Source: Clavelina lepadiformis
Taxonomy: Eukaryota; Chordata; Ascidiacea; Aplousobranchia; Clavelinidae
NCBI RefSeq assembly: GCF_947623445.1
Contig: NC_135248.1
Location: 2,170,001-2,234,000, forward strand
Length of the DNA: 64,000 nucleotides
Direction: 5' to 3'
The notes beneath the pieces are model-generated. The model saw only the letters and a program-made list of their open reading frames with translations. It was not told the DNA's origin and did no database searches. Positions 20,900 to 33,967 of this stretch are shown here, one piece after another; position 1 is the stretch's first letter, and every line of letters starts with the position of its first letter. The translations under genes and the position numbers were made by a program.

Positions 20900-22825
20900 G
20901 GTGAACGGTAAAGAATTTACATTAAGCGAATAATAATGGTTCGGTTAGTGGGAATTTTCCCCAAAGCAAAACTAATTTCTCTTATTTTATCTCTTTTCAA
21001 ACCTTATTAGTAAATACTTTACCATTAATTGAACTCAGCAATTGTACAAAATAAAATAGTAAATTTGTTCAGGCAGAGAAGAAGTCGACTTCTAATACCA
21101 AGTACCGCTAGTTTTTGATATGACAACCAGTGCAGAACGACTCATAATACATTTATTAGCAGGTAGAAAACTGAACACATCAAACCTAATTAGTATATAG
21201 TCATCAAGACGTTATCATGCTGCTTAACCATCTCAATAACTTAATCATAACACTAAATTAAAGTGGTCCATAAAATTTTTTAATAATAGCCTAGGTTTTC
21301 TTCGCTTTCCAATAAACAAAAATATCTAACAAAGGATTCAACACTAATCTGCAGAAATGACGAAATTTTCTTGAGTAATTTAATCATTAAAAGTAAGAGT
21401 TAGGGTCGGTGGGAGTTTTAGATTAACTTCGTACTGTGACTGTGGCCGTCCCTGCACAGTGCACACTGAGGATGCAATGAGCTGTGCTTAAAGTGAATCA
21501 GGCTTTGAGGCTTTTAACAACATATTTAAAATGACAGTGAAAAGAGAACACACATGTAAAACAGATAGTCTGGAATGGTACGTACCGGCATGTTAGTTAC
21601 ATTGGCAAGCATGCTAACGCCCTATGGGTAGAAATTAAATCACTATTGGCGCTATTTACAGTTAGCAACAATCTAACAATAAGCTTCTTAGTACATCTGT
21701 TACAGAGGATGTTGCGTTTTGTACGTTCTCCAGACGAACAGTCTTCTATCGTAAAAGCTGACTTGGACGGGGGCTGACAGTGACAAAGCTTTTGTGACCG
21801 ACGTTAGAACTTAGGGGGCTCGAATCTGATATCACAAAAATTCATCTTGACTGGATCAGGTTGCATGTGTTTCTCGGTTGTCAAGCTTTCGTAGTTGTCA
21901 ATCGTCCAAAACGTGGGAGAATAATATTGTATTAAGCCAGTAACGAACTTAAGAAATGAATAAACGACTGAATGAATTGACAAACGGTTAATGACTCACG
22001 TCTCAAGACTTATAGCAAATGTGTCCTTCTTATTAAGTTGATAATAAAATTATCCGGTTAAATTCTACAAACCGACATCTCATCCACATTTTATCACCAT
22101 GCATTGTCATGTTACTACTTACTAATTCCAATTTATCATTTTTATCAGCTTAGCTTCAACTGTCTTGATAAGAATCATCTAATTAAAAAAGCTTAATTGT
22201 TTTTTTTCTATTATTTATCATGTTTGCTTTTTTTAATGCTGTTTTTGGCCAAGTAACATTTTTTCCCATTATTAGAAACATCAATATTTTATCATGTTTC
22301 TTGATAAGTTGTAGACCTTTTTACACTGCCACTCGCTATATTGAAATAGGTGCTAAAATCGGTTTTGTGTTTATCTTTAGCAAGGGGAAGTTGCATCAAT
22401 ATGCAACAATTTACAAAAAGCAAAATATTCGACAGTCGTTTCAACATCCAATTGGGTTATAGTAAATTTGTTGCACAGGGCTTCCAACAAGAACTGAAAT
22501 TATATTCATTTACAACACTTTTGTTATAAATGCACTTTACCCAAGATTGCAAAATATGTCATCAAACATGTTACACAGGGTGCATCTAGTTTGTGTGTTC
22601 TATGTGTTTACACTGGTACACATTGTGCATGTTTTATAATTTCTGCCACATGTCTAGCGCCCAGTATACATTGTATTTCATCTGATGACTGAAACTTTTA
22701 TTTGCTTCGAAATCACATTCATTTTGTGGTTTAAGATTTTCTCATTTATAAATTGTCATTTTTGTTTTTTTATGTTAAAGATTTGTTCAGCTTATAAAAT
22801 TACTTTTTCTTGTCGTTCTGCAACA
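20900..22825. other. Upstream module of gene B
   Basis: Paralogous to the upstream modules of genes A, C, D and E. It shares two blocks only with gene D's module: about 21478-21720 (with GTACCGGCATGTTAGTTAC) and about 22028-22330 (with ATTATCCGGTTAAA). The last 380 bases (22440-22825) are also found just before exon 1 of genes C, D and F, but not A, and are the likely promoter-proximal region of the B-type genes. Confidence 0.65.
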
Positions 22826-25800
22826 ATGCTCTCTGATAAAGTCAAAACACTTTGTGATGAAATTAGCACAGAGAAGATAGTTTTTGAAAGACAAGAAGCA
22901 AAAAGTTTGTTGGAATATGCAAATAGGTAAGAAAATAGTAAGTAAGAAACAGGTTGCCAGTTTAATTGTGGAAGAAATGTTTTTATTAGAACATTGTTTT
23001 GCTTAAATTTGATATTATTTGTAGTTTATCATATTAGTTTGTCGTTATTTATTGTTGTATTGTTGTCTATATTTAATTGAAAATTTAGTATTAGCCATCA
23101 TCATCATCTTCCATTCGCCTGTTGTTCAGGCCTGGTCTTCATCCCGAAACAAATTCAGGGTCGACCAGTTGTCTGCAGCGACGCCTCCACTTTCCCCTGT
23201 CAATGGCATCCTCGATCTTCAAACCTTTCCTTTTCATATCATCCTTCACCGTCTCTTCCCATGTTTTCTTTGGTCTTCCCCTTTTCACCTTTCCTTCAAT
23301 CATCTTGTGTTGTACTCTTCTTATTAAGCTCTCCTCATTCATTCGCTCAACGTGCCCCAACCATCTCAGACGATGTCCTCTCAAATGCTCTTCAATATCT
23401 TCCACACATGTCCACCTTCTTATCACATCATTGGTAATCCCATCTCGTAGTGTCTTACCACACATCATTCGAATCATCCTCATTTCTGTCGTCTGCATTC
23501 GCCTGATATCAGCCTTCTTCATCGCCCAGCATTCAGCTCCATAACACATCACACTTCTTACACATGCTTTATACAGCCTTCCTTTCAGGTTGGTAGAGAG
23601 TAGTCTGCCACAGAGTGTACCAGACAATTCCTTAAACTTTTTCCAACTAGCGTGTATTCTTGCCGTCACTGCCCTGCCAGTACTGTCATTTTCCCCTATC
23701 ATATCCCCCAAATAACGAAACTCCTTAACAAGCTCGATCTCATCACTTCCCAATTTCACATATTTCTCATCTTCTTCATCACCAATACAACCTTTACATC
23801 TGCCACATTCGTAATTCATTCCACTCGTCAGCCTTCCATTGATACCTGAACATCTCTTATGCACCCAATACTTGCACTTTCTGCATTGAATGGAATTTCT
23901 CCCTACTCTCTTCCCACAAATTGCGCATGGATCAACAGTACTGACTACTCCCTTCGACGATTTTCTACCAATTCTCATCGCTTTGGTTTTATTGATGTTC
24001 ACCTTCAAACCTTTGCTTTCCAGTGCGCTTTTCCATCTAACATACTTCTCCTCCACCTCTTTCCAGCTATCTCCTACGAGAACTAAATCGTCAGCATACA
24101 AGAACTCTTCCATTGTTGTTTCCAAATCATGTGTCAGAGCATCCATAACAATTACGAAAAGCAATGGGCTTAGCACTGAACCCTGGTGGACCCCCACTTC
24201 TACCTTAAACCATTCTGACATTTCGCCTTCGAGTTTCACAGATGTCTCAGCTTCCTTATACATCTTCATCACCGCTCTAACTTCTGGTTCCATCACACCT
24301 TTCTTCCTCAAAGCCCACCAAATCACTTCTCTGGGAACACGGTCAAAGGCCTTCTCCAGATCAACAAACACGAAATACAGCTCCTTCCCAACCTTTTCGT
24401 ATTTCTCTATCAATTGTCTTACAGCAAACATGGCATCAACTGTACCTTTTCCTGGCATAAAACCCATTTGGATCTCACTAATTTCAACTCTCTCACGAAT
24501 TCGCTCCTCGAAAACTCTTTCCAAAACCTTCATTGCATGTTCAAGCATTTTCAAGCTTCTATAACTGGTACATTCCTTCACATCTCCCTTCCCTTTGTAC
24601 AAAGGAACCAACACACTCTTTCTCCAACTTGCAGGCATTCCCTCCCCATTCATCATACCATTACCAATCTTTGCTAGGATGCTCTCCACATTACATAGCC
24701 GAATTGCTTCTATTGGCACACAACTTGGACCAGCTGCTTTACCTATTTTCATTTTGCACATCGCTCTCCCAACCTCCTGAACTGTGATTTTCTTCACGGG
24801 TCCAACATTTTCCTTAGATTCTAGTGTGTTATCCCACTGGTTTTCTTCATTCAGTAACTTTTCGCAATATTCCTTCCACAACCTCAACTTATCTGCCAGC
24901 TGCATCTGTAACTGTCCATCTTGACTTCTCATGCAAGGGTTACCAACAATATCTCTTTTACACATTGCCTTTGTTCTTGCCATACGATAGATGTGCCTCA
25001 TCCTTTCTTCCATTCTCATTTCCTCAATCCTTTGTGCCTCGTTTCTTGCCTCTTCATGCATTGCTTTTGAAACCTCCCTCTTAGCTTTATTTCTATATTT
25101 TACATACTCCGCTCTTGCCCCTTCACTTCTTTCCTTTCTCCATTTTTTGTAACTTTCCTTTTTCTCTCTCAGAGCCCTTTTGACAGCACCATTGTTCCAC
25201 CACCAAGTTTCTTTTCGGCCAGAACCCTTGGACACTCCACATACCTCTTTTACAATCTTTGCCACTCTGTTATTGACCTCATCCCATTCCAAGTCTTCAG
25301 TGAGTACATGTCTTGCTTTTTCCTTCACTGCCTTTTGAATGTTTGTCTCCTTTAACTTCCATGTCTTGATCTTGTTTACCTTTACCTTTCGCCCATAAAA
25401 TGTTTTCTTGAGCAGAACATCCATTACCATTAAACGATGTTGCATCATAACCTCTTCTCCTGGGATTGTCTTCACATTTTTCACCTTCTCCTCCTTTCTT
25501 ACCAAAATATAATCAATCATAGTTCTGTGTCCGCCAGATTCGTAAGTGATCAGTTTCTCCACATCTTTTTTAATCCATGTATTGACAATTTTCAATCCAA
25601 AGCTATCTGCAAAGTCCAACATTCTCTCTCCATCAACATTCCTGAGGCCGTGACCAAATCCCCCATGCACACCATCATATCCATCGCTTTCTTTTCCGAC
25701 ATGACAATTAAAGTCTCCTAGAACCATGCATTTCCCCTGTGCTTTCAGCATTTCCTCACTCAATTTATCATAGAAAGTTTCCTTTTCTTCAGTGCTACAA

Positions 25801-28800
25801 CCACAATGGGGAGCATATACAGACAAAAAGGTAACCACTTCGTTTCCAATTGCAATTTCCACTACTATCACCCTTGCATGGCATCCAGGCCGGATAGCGA
25901 CTGTCAAAACAGCGACTGTCATAATGGCGACTTCATAATAGCGACGTAATCAAGTGAGCGACATTCCAAACAGCGATTGTATAAATGCCGACCGCATTAA
26001 AACAGCGACTGTTATGATAGCGACTTAACTAGGCTTACCATATTTTTTTGATTGAAAAGCGGAAGAAAATGCAAACAAGTACCGGAACCGTACGAAATAA
26101 GTTCTTTCAATAACCTAACTGCAAAAAGATCATCTCCTCCTCCTCCTAGCCTACTATTACTGAACAGTGAACAAGCGAATGCGCTAACAATCAACTCACC
26201 ACTGGACCAATTACCCGCTACAATGATGTAACAATTACTTTCACATTTAACACAACGCTCCTGCTTCCGCTTCCTGCTCTATGACAGTGGGCCTGGAGAT
26301 GTTCATCGGATGCTTATTTTCAGCACAGATCAGTTTCTTCAAACCTTACACGATTCGGAACACTGGATGTGTGATGGTACATTCAAAGTGTCACCATCCC
26401 TTTTTTATCAAGTATACACTGTGCATGCTATGATACGAAACAATGTGCTTCCCTGCATTTTTGTTCTACTCCCAAATAAGCAACAAGTAACATACTCTCA
26501 AATGTGGACTGAAATCAAATCACTGAAACCTGGACTCGCTCCAAGAAGTGTACAGATCGACTTTGAACTAGCTTCCAAAGCTGCGCTCATTGAAGCATTT
26601 CCTCAAACGCACATCTACGGCTGTTACTTTCACTTGGGACAATCGCTCTGGAGAAAGATTCAGGAAAACGGACTGCAACGGTTATATGTGCAAGACGACA
26701 ATATTCGGAACTGAAAATGCTCCTGAAAATGCTTCGCACTGAAAATGCTCCTTGCTCTTGCCTTTCTACCAGTGGATAGAAGTGAGCGATGCCTTTGATG
26801 AATTGGTGGCAGACTACCCAGCAGAAGTAATGCCTCTCGTAAATTACTTCGAAGACAACTACGTGGGCCGAAGAAACAGACGAGGAGACAGACGACAGCC
26901 ATTGTTTCCCGTACATATGTGGAGTGTGAAAGCCAGACAAGATGCGGGACTGCCACGAACCAACAACCAGCTAGAGAGTTGGCACAATGCGTTTCAGGGA
27001 TCAACGGAGACTCATCATCCTTCCATCTTTCGATTCATCGAAGCTTTAAGACGGGAGGAAGCCCTTCAACGGGCAAACCGAACCCAGCTACTACAAGGCA
27101 GAGACCTGACTCAGCGAATGAAAAGATACGTGACAATGAACACACGAATCACTGTTGTACAGCAAAATCGAGGCCAGTATGATCTGCGGCAGTTCCTTCG
27201 AGCCCTTGCTCACAATTTAGAAATAAACGTGGCTTGATTTTTATTGCAAGACTTTTGGTTGTTTTAAAGTCCCTTTTGGTTTCAATCTTTTTCTAGACCC
27301 TGAATTTTATTGCAAGGCTTGACGACTTTCTGTTGTTTGGCTTGACTAGCCTATTTCTTTTTAAATCATGTGACTTCTATGGATAGTCCAAATAAAATGT
27401 TGTTTTAAAGTCCCTTTTGGTTTCAATCTTTTTCTAGACCCTGAATTTTATTGCAAGGCTTGACGACTTTCTGTTGTTTGGCTTGACTAGCCTATTTCTT
27501 TTTAAATCATGTGACTTTTATGGATAGTCCAAATAAAATGTTGTTTTAAAGTCCCTTTTGGTTTCAATCTTTCACTACGCAGTGTTTGCCTGTTTGTGCG
27601 TGCATGCGTGTGTAGAGAGGTGTGGGGGATGGAAGGTATGTGTGGAGGGGGTGAAAGAGTGCGTGTGCGCGTAAGCCTTGGATTTAATAAAAGAAGTGAG
27701 GTCGCTGTTGTGGCAGTCGCTGTTTTTGATGAATCGCTGTCGTGTAGTCGCTCTATTGACAGTCGTTGTTTTAAATGAATCGCTGTCGTGTGGTCGCTCT
27801 ATTGACAGTCGCTGTTCTGACAGTCGCTATTTGGAACCCGAGCCCCCTTGCATTGACCCGCCTGACCTCAACCACATGTTTCACCAGATTTAAAGTAACC
27901 ATTACTCCAACTCCACCATGAGCTGTGGAGTTGCCACTCCAGAACAACTTGTAGGTTCCTTCACCCCCTTTCACTGTCCTTGTACCATGATTTTTGTACC
28001 TCACTTCTTGAAAACCAGCAACATCCACTTTCCTTCTATACAACATGTCTACCACTTCTGCACTCCTTCCCGTCAGTGATCCCACATTAGCTGTAGCAAA
28101 TCTGAGGGTCTGCTTCAGTTTTCGTGAAGCCGCGTCAGGAATCCTGGTTTCCCTAGAGGTTTTCCCAGGGTCCGTCATTAGATCTCCCTTACTAACCGAC
28201 ACAGACATCTCCTTCCCCGTAGTACTATTAGCTCCAATTGTGCAGGGGGCCCACAGTTGGAAACCATGACGATAAAATTGTCGCTGCATTAAATAACATA
28301 AAACTTTGGTGCATAATTTTATGGCCGAATGCCCTTCCTGGCACCAACCAAGCATGCCGTTGGTATGTAAAATACTCATCCGCCTAAAGACAGCTTGGAG
28401 TGTCTACGTGTTTTTATTGAGGTTCGCCCCTCTAGATCCGCCCAGATTAGCAAAAACAGCCTCACCACGTGTAGGTTCTGGGACGGTCTTGTTGCCAAAA
28501 GGCAACCTGGGATGGGGGACCAGTGTACAGAGAGGCTATTGTTTCATCTGTTGAAAGGTACTACCCCTTGAGACCCTTGAGACCAAAATTTAGTATTAGC
28601 CAGTAATAATAAAATACGGTATGTATTTTTAGAAAACGATTGAATGGCAAGTTTAATGATGTCACAATTAATATCGAAGATGAATCAATTTCAGCCAATA
28701 AGATGGTTTTGTCTTGTTTCTCGGATTATTTTGGAAGCATGTTTGACATAGAGGTAATTTGTAATTATGTAATACTTTTTGCTAAAAATATACCGAAGTT

Positions 28801-31800
28801 GTTTTATTGCTTGATGTATATACGTTAAAATGTCAGATGAAAGAAAAACATGAAAATCAAGTTGAAATTCGAGGAGTTGCAGCTGCAGCTATGAAACTGA
28901 TTGTTGAATTCATTTACACTGGAAACATAGAAATCAGCAAAGAAAATGTTTGTGATCTACTCTCAGCATCGAACATGATGCAAATTAATGGTGAATATTG
29001 ATGTTTGTTTAGTTTAAGGCTTAAAAAGCTTCCATTGCTCTCAAGTGTAGTATATAAGTGCTGGATGTTGAGGTGACATTTTCGTAACTGAATGTTTCAT
29101 TTCCTTGTTTCCAATATCCAAAGTTCTGTTCTAACGTGATACTGGTCTCACCACCATGGAATGTATGATATTAACTTCATGTTTGTTGTTGTTGTTGATA
29201 TTGATTAATTTCATTTGTCAGATGTCAAAGAATTTTGCTTGAAGTTTTTGGAAGATTCCATTTCCATAGAAACCTGCCTAAAAATCTCATACCTGGCTGA
29301 TCTTTATGGAAGTGATCATCTTGAAGATCAAGTGAAGACTTTTATTGAAGAAAACATCGATGATGTTATTACCACTGAAAACTTCAAGAATCTCTCTAAA
29401 GCAGAACTTGTTTCTCTTTTCAGGAAAGTCAAAACTCAAGTAGGTGTTCGTCAAATCTGAGCATGAATCTATAAACATGTTTACCTACACATGACAGCAT
29501 GAAAGTTAATTTGTTTATTTTTTATTGAATTCTTTGTTTACATTTGAAACATTTTGCTAATTAACTCTAGTTTTACTTTTATGTGTTGTACGGAAAGTTG
29601 TAGAATGTAGGTTAACCCGAAATATAAATTTTTTAAAAATGCAGATTTCCGAAACAGCTCTGTACAAGGCTGTGGTGAACTGGACCAAACACAACCGAGA
29701 AGAGCGACAAGATTATTTTCAGTCTTTATTTCAAGCTGTTGACTTGACAATAATTTCATCAAATTTTGTGGAAGATGTAGTATCGTGTGAGGTACCAAAA
29801 TTTGAACTTAGTTTGATTTTTAAAATTTATATGTGTCATACGCTTTTCTTAAAGTATCTTATATCAAATCTATTTTACACATTTTAGTTTGCATTAGACT
29901 GTATTTTTGATTAGATAGTTTATTTCAAGAGTGAGTATGAATAAACATATGTTTATTGTTTACCACCAGACTTTGGTTCAAGAAAATTTCAAATGTCTTA
30001 AAACTCTAGTAGATGACTTCGTTGGACGAGCCAAAAAAGAAAGGATTAAAGGTAATGCAATTAGTCTTTAAAGACTTTTTTGTTTTGTTTTGACTTGGAC
30101 TGTCTGTTTTTATATGAATTCATGTATAACTACAACTTCCATCATTCTGTGTTGAAATTTAGTTATACGTAATTAAAATTGATTTATTTTGTGAAGCAAA
30201 AGGAACAAGGATACTCAGTTTAGGTGGAGATGAAACGCTTGTAAAAATTACTGAAGTTTTCAGCATTTTACAAGAACCTTGCAAGACTTACCCTGTTAGT
30301 ATTTTCTCATAATTAAGGGATGATGTAGTTTTCAGTCTTAAGTAACATGCAATCAAGATTTTTGGTTTAATTTAAAAACTAATGTAATTTGACTAAGATT
30401 AAAAGCAATCCTTACAGGATTTGAACCTTGGGCATACGTCACTTTGTTCAGTTCTGTTGCATGGTTGCGTTTACGCCATTGGCGGAGAGATACTCAAAGA
30501 CAAAGGCAAAGATGATTCAACTAATCGCGTATCTCGTCTAAATCTAAACACAGAAGAACTTAAATGGGAAGAAGTTGCACCAATGAGATTGAAGAGAATG
30601 GTGATGGGTGCCACTGTACTCGGTGGTATGGAAATGGTTTAAATAAACCAGATCTAAATGCTAATCAACAAGAAAATAAAAAACAATATTTGAAACAACA
30701 GACATTGCGAAAACTGTACAGCAATACGTCCTTATTAATGTTTTTTTACGAGTTTCAGACTTAATTTTTGTTGTGGGAGAAAGCAATGACGACAGATCAG
30801 GTGAATGTTATATACCAACTATCAACAAATGGACAACGATGTCATCGATGAAACAAGGACGACATGGACACAGCCTTGTTGCTTGTGAAGGTGAATGAGA
30901 AAAAGAATTTATGTAGTGATAAAAGTTTTCTAAATAACTTTTTTGTTTAAATAACTATGTCTACGACCATCAGGTTTTTTATATGCTATTGGTGGATTTG
31001 GAAACGGACTTCGCTTAAAGTCTGTGGAACGATATCAACCAAGCGATGACGTGTGGAATGACGTAGCGCCTATGACCACGCCAAGAAGGTGGTTTGCTTC
31101 TGTGGCAGTTGGTGGCTTCATATATGCCACAGGTAAATGTTTAGTGTGTTCGTAGAATGCAAAAATCGATGTTCACCCTTGATTTATTGAGCTGTATACT
31201 CGAAAATCCCATCTTGAAAATTGCAATTTCTGTTTCAAGCTTAATATGCTATATGTATTATATGTATACAACAAATTATGTATAAAGTTTATAAACAGGA
31301 GGCGAATCAAACGAAGGAACAACTGAAAAGAGTGTTGAAAGATATGACGTCACTGCAAATAAATGGACCAGATTGAGTGACATGAATTATGGAAGAAATG
31401 CCCACTCAGCTTGTGTGATGCAGGGAAAGATATATGTGGTCGGAGGGTGAGTTTTATTCATCAATATTTGTTGCTTTCAAGAGCATCACGGTCAATATGT
31501 TCGATAAAACCTAACTGATGATTTACTTTATGGATAAGAAAATTCGATTTAACCTACATAGGGAAAGTGAAATCAATGAAATGGCGCCTGTTATGCGCGT
31601 GTCTTTAACCCATAAACTCTATGGGTTTGTTATTGGCTACGCGCGCCTACATTAATTATTATTAAAGGTAAAGGCGAGTTTCATATTCGCTACGATTGTT
31701 GGGAATAAGAAATTAAGCTTCCCATCGTCCTAAGTTAACATTAACTTGCAACATCCGTACTCTATATTTTTTTTCTGAGTGTCGACTATAGTATTAAACG

Positions 31801-31980
31801 AAAAGGTTTGTTTAATTGAATTTAATTCAAAGAACTTTCAGTCTTTACGTTTCATTCAGAGTCGGGGATAGTGAAGAGTGTGGAACAACAATAGAATGTT
31901 ATGATCCTGACAATGACAAGTGGACAGTTGTTGGTGAAACTTCAGATGAATTGCTCAATCATTCCGTTGTTGCAATATGA
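22826..31980 (+). CDS. BTB-BACK-Kelch protein, gene B (12 exons)
   Basis: Exons: 22826-22926, 28633-28753, 28837-28990, 29222-29439, 29645-29791, 29970-30051, 30197-30294, 30418-30625, 30759-30890, 30974-31132, 31299-31446, 31860-31980. Phases agree and give 562 residues with no internal stop. BTB covers about residues 30-125 (FNDVTINIEDESISANKMVL), BACK 126-247, and Kelch blades about 277-555. In exon 9 the second Gly of the blade's double glycine is Glu (FVVGESNDD). Intron 1 is 5.7 kb because of a LINE carrying a MULE; in genes C, D and F it is about 210 bases. Likely a CUL3 adaptor by family; substrate unknown. It is the only fully intact B-type member in the window. Confidence 0.9.
23139..25879 (-). 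pseudogene. LINE endonuclease-reverse transcriptase, main part
   Basis: On the minus strand, a frame of over 900 codons has the C-terminal half of an APE-type endonuclease (VLGDFNCHVG, GGHRTMIDYILV) followed by a reverse transcriptase (VFVDLEKAFDRVP, GVHQGSVLSPLLF, FLYADDLVLVGDS) and a Cys/His PHD-like knuckle (CAICGKRVGRNSIQCRKCKYW). It ends RGRPKKTWEE...DPEFVSG. The catalytic YADD is intact. The frame's first 14 or so codons (25880-25922) belong to the inserted MULE. The coding sequence continues in frame at 27854 once the MULE and one target duplication are disregarded, so only the insertion breaks this copy. Confidence 0.9.
26270..27237 (+). pseudogene. MULE transposase
   Basis: Two plus-strand frames (to 26714, then from 26752 to 27237) form a Mutator-like transposase. 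Landmarks are HWMCDGTFKVSP (first catalytic Asp), VQIDFELA, YGCYFHLGQSLWRK, then TNNQLESWHNAF and a C-terminal YDLRQFLRALAHNLE. The same C-terminal type occurs at 56271-56390. A small tandem duplication of CTGAAAATGCTCCT around 26709-26748 shifts the frame and introduces stops. The N-terminal part before the DSGPGD motif (about 26282) cannot be followed. The copy is defective. Confidence 0.85.
27261..27575. repeat. 141-bp tandem repeat (2.2 copies)
   Basis: The unit starts GTTTTAAAGTCCCTTTTGG at 27261, 27402 and 27543. The first two units differ by one base (GACTTCTAT versus GACTTTTAT). It lies in the MULE 3' non-coding region and each full unit ends with AATAAA, so the element has duplicated its own likely polyadenylation region. 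Confidence 0.85.
27845..28379 (-). pseudogene. LINE N-terminal endonuclease part
   Basis: Minus-strand frame with LRFATANVGSLTGRSAEVVD, VDVAGFQEVRYKN and STAHGGVGVMV, the start of an APE-type endonuclease. It is cut at VRRVNAR by the MULE and resumes at 25879. About 50 N-terminal residues precede the domain and lack known features. The upstream 28380-28584 is 5' UTR-like. Confidence 0.85.
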
Positions 31981-33363
31981 CTTCCAGGATGACCAGACAA
32001 TAAAATTACCTTAAATGTTCTTATGCTTGTTACTGTGTTTGTTTTTTCATTTTATTGATCACGATAAAAATGACGATTAAATTTCCATTTAATTAAATGC
32101 GCAGTTAATCGTAAAAACTAGAAAATCGATTTTTAATTCAACTGCATTGGGCTCCCGAGTTCCCTATGACTCTATGGCAAGAATGAAACGGAAGAAGTTA
32201 GGGTAAACGGGACGTGGGCAAAAAGATACATCTTGTTATTCTTCATAATTTTCATTTTAACTAGATCTTTTTCAAAGATGTTATTGTAGGTTACCAAATC
32301 AAAACTATATATTGTAATCTTAAACAAAATTCTGGAGTTGCTTTGTGTTTGAGTGTAAATGAAGGCACAATCACCTAAAAACAATTATGAACTTGATTCA
32401 TTTTTGCGACATCTCATCTTTTATTGCACTTGAGGAATTCAACGTAGTGGGCAAACCGTCACAAAAGCTGTAGTCCGGTCCTGGAATGGAGTTTGTTTTT
32501 GGGTGATTTTCCGGTTGTGGTAGCATTACCACAAAGAAACATTAAAGCTATATCTGACGGTTCAATGAATATATTGGTAGCATTTTCATCATACAACACA
32601 ACCCGAGTTAAGAAGATCCATAAGACCGGACAGTCGAAAATACTCTAATGTTTTAACACTTGATTTACTGGTCGGTATCGAGCAATGAAAGAAGGCGTTA
32701 GCGCAGTGACCTTGCTTGTTCCCTAAAATGTGGAAGTTGTGAGAACAACAAAGTACGAACGTTGTGGTAACTCACGAAAAATAAACAGTAACAAATATCA
32801 CCACAGTAAGTGGCGTCAAAACAACAAACAAAATGTAACTTCGTTGTGGCATCACTAATTTCAATTTTTTTTATTTATATTGTATTTAAACATTTTGATT
32901 TTTTTGTCACCCCGTGTTTTGAATTTGATCGTTAAGGTCATTGACCTCACATATGTGGTGATTTTAACTGAGCTACCACAAGATGAAGACGATCTGTTTT
33001 GTGTTAAGCGCTCGATACAGCAAATGTCATTCGACAGAAGCATTAATATTTCATTTCAGAAAATGAAAAACTGTTGCAATTAATTCAAGGAATGTAACGA
33101 TAATGAAATTGAACTCACAAAACTAACATGTTGCGATCCTTAACAACAGTCTCTGATTTGAGGAAATCCTGTCAAAAGTAATTTGAAGCGAACATACCAG
33201 AGCCAGAGTTGATGCAAACATTTTCATTGCAGACGTTTTGAGTAATAACGATACTTATTTTCAATGCGGGATAGAACTGATCTTACTCGCCCAGTTCGGA
33301 CTTTCAGACACCAATGTAACCAAATTCAGTCGAAATTAAACAATTTCTTGTGTCATAAGAACG
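31981..33363. other. Downstream module of gene B, first part
   Basis: Closely related to 17809-19160 after gene A, including the AATAAA signal at 31999-32004, the GTGGTAGCATTACCAC palindrome and the 67-codon frame at 32880-33083 discussed as non-coding. No independent gene was found. Confidence 0.6.
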
Positions 33364-33963
33364 TGTAGTGGCCTGGGAGCCACTTTCAATACCAATATAT
33401 CATTCGTGGGAAAGTATTCGCCAGTTATTTATTGAAGTATTGTTTAGTGATAAAACTGCAACTGTCGCTTAATATTTGGAAACTTTCGCTAAATAACTTT
33501 ATGTGAAAGCGCCGTTTAGTACGTTACCAGGTGATTTCATAACATCCGAGTTTTAACTGTAAATAATCCCCATTGCCAACGCTTTATTTTATCGTTCACG
33601 CATTCTGAAATATTTGTGTATATTGTGTTGAATACTTCCGCTCACATCGCTTCGCTTTATAAACTCGAACTGATACGCGAGTAACAGCTCAGACAAAGAT
33701 ATAGAATCGTACGAACGTAATGTTAATGTTAATGGTGAATGTTAAGTTTGTGATTGTGTAATAATCGGAACCTGTACAGTTCCTACAATAAAGGACCGTT
33801 TCTGATAAACTGTATCTGTAAATCGTAAGAGCTTTCGGCTAATAACACGTTAGGTTAGAGAATTCTAGCCGCACGCAACCACGGAGTCAGATCATTAATT
33901 CGGCAGGTAAATTAAGTCCGAATATCATAAGTTAAGACTGACAAGCAGTGCAAGTCCTCTGCA
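33364..33963. mobile_element. Solo LTR (600 bp)
   Basis: Begins TGTAGTGGCC and ends CTCTGCA, with target duplication AACG at 33360-33363 and 33964-33967. The paralogous site after gene A (about 19168) lacks it. An AATAAA lies near 33789. No internal retroviral-type genes are present, so it arose by LTR-LTR recombination. Its family differs from the Ty3 element at 44-49 kb. Confidence 0.85.
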
Positions 33964-33967
33964 AACG

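Larger units (their letters stand above)
25880..27844 (+). mobile_element. MULE (Mutator-like) transposon nested in the LINE
   Basis: A 9-bp target duplication CCCTTGCAT flanks it at 25871-25879 and 27845-27853. Both ends have arrays of a short motif around AGCGACTGTC in inverted orientation: about 25893-26030 on the left and 27690-27832 on the right. The interior encodes a Mutator-like transposase on the plus strand, disrupted near 26710-26750. A 141-bp tandem repeat and a GT-rich tract lie between the gene and the right end. Total length is 1965 bp. Confidence 0.88.
23098..28584 (-). mobile_element. Non-LTR retrotransposon (LINE) in gene B intron 1
   Basis: An 18-bp target duplication AAAATTTAGTATTAGCCA flanks it at 23080-23097 and 28585-28602. 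Gene F intron 1 (about 61640-61660) shows the same site empty. The LINE is antisense to gene B. Without the nested MULE it is about 3.5 kb with one long frame for endonuclease and reverse transcriptase, about 40 bases of 3' UTR and a short GATGAT repeat tail. The short UTR, single frame and microsatellite tail resemble the RTE group, but clade assignment is tentative. Confidence 0.9.

Noticed and set aside
23122..25721. Many plus-strand frames between 23.1 and 25.7 kb
   Set aside because: They are antisense shadows of the LINE endonuclease-reverse transcriptase gene.
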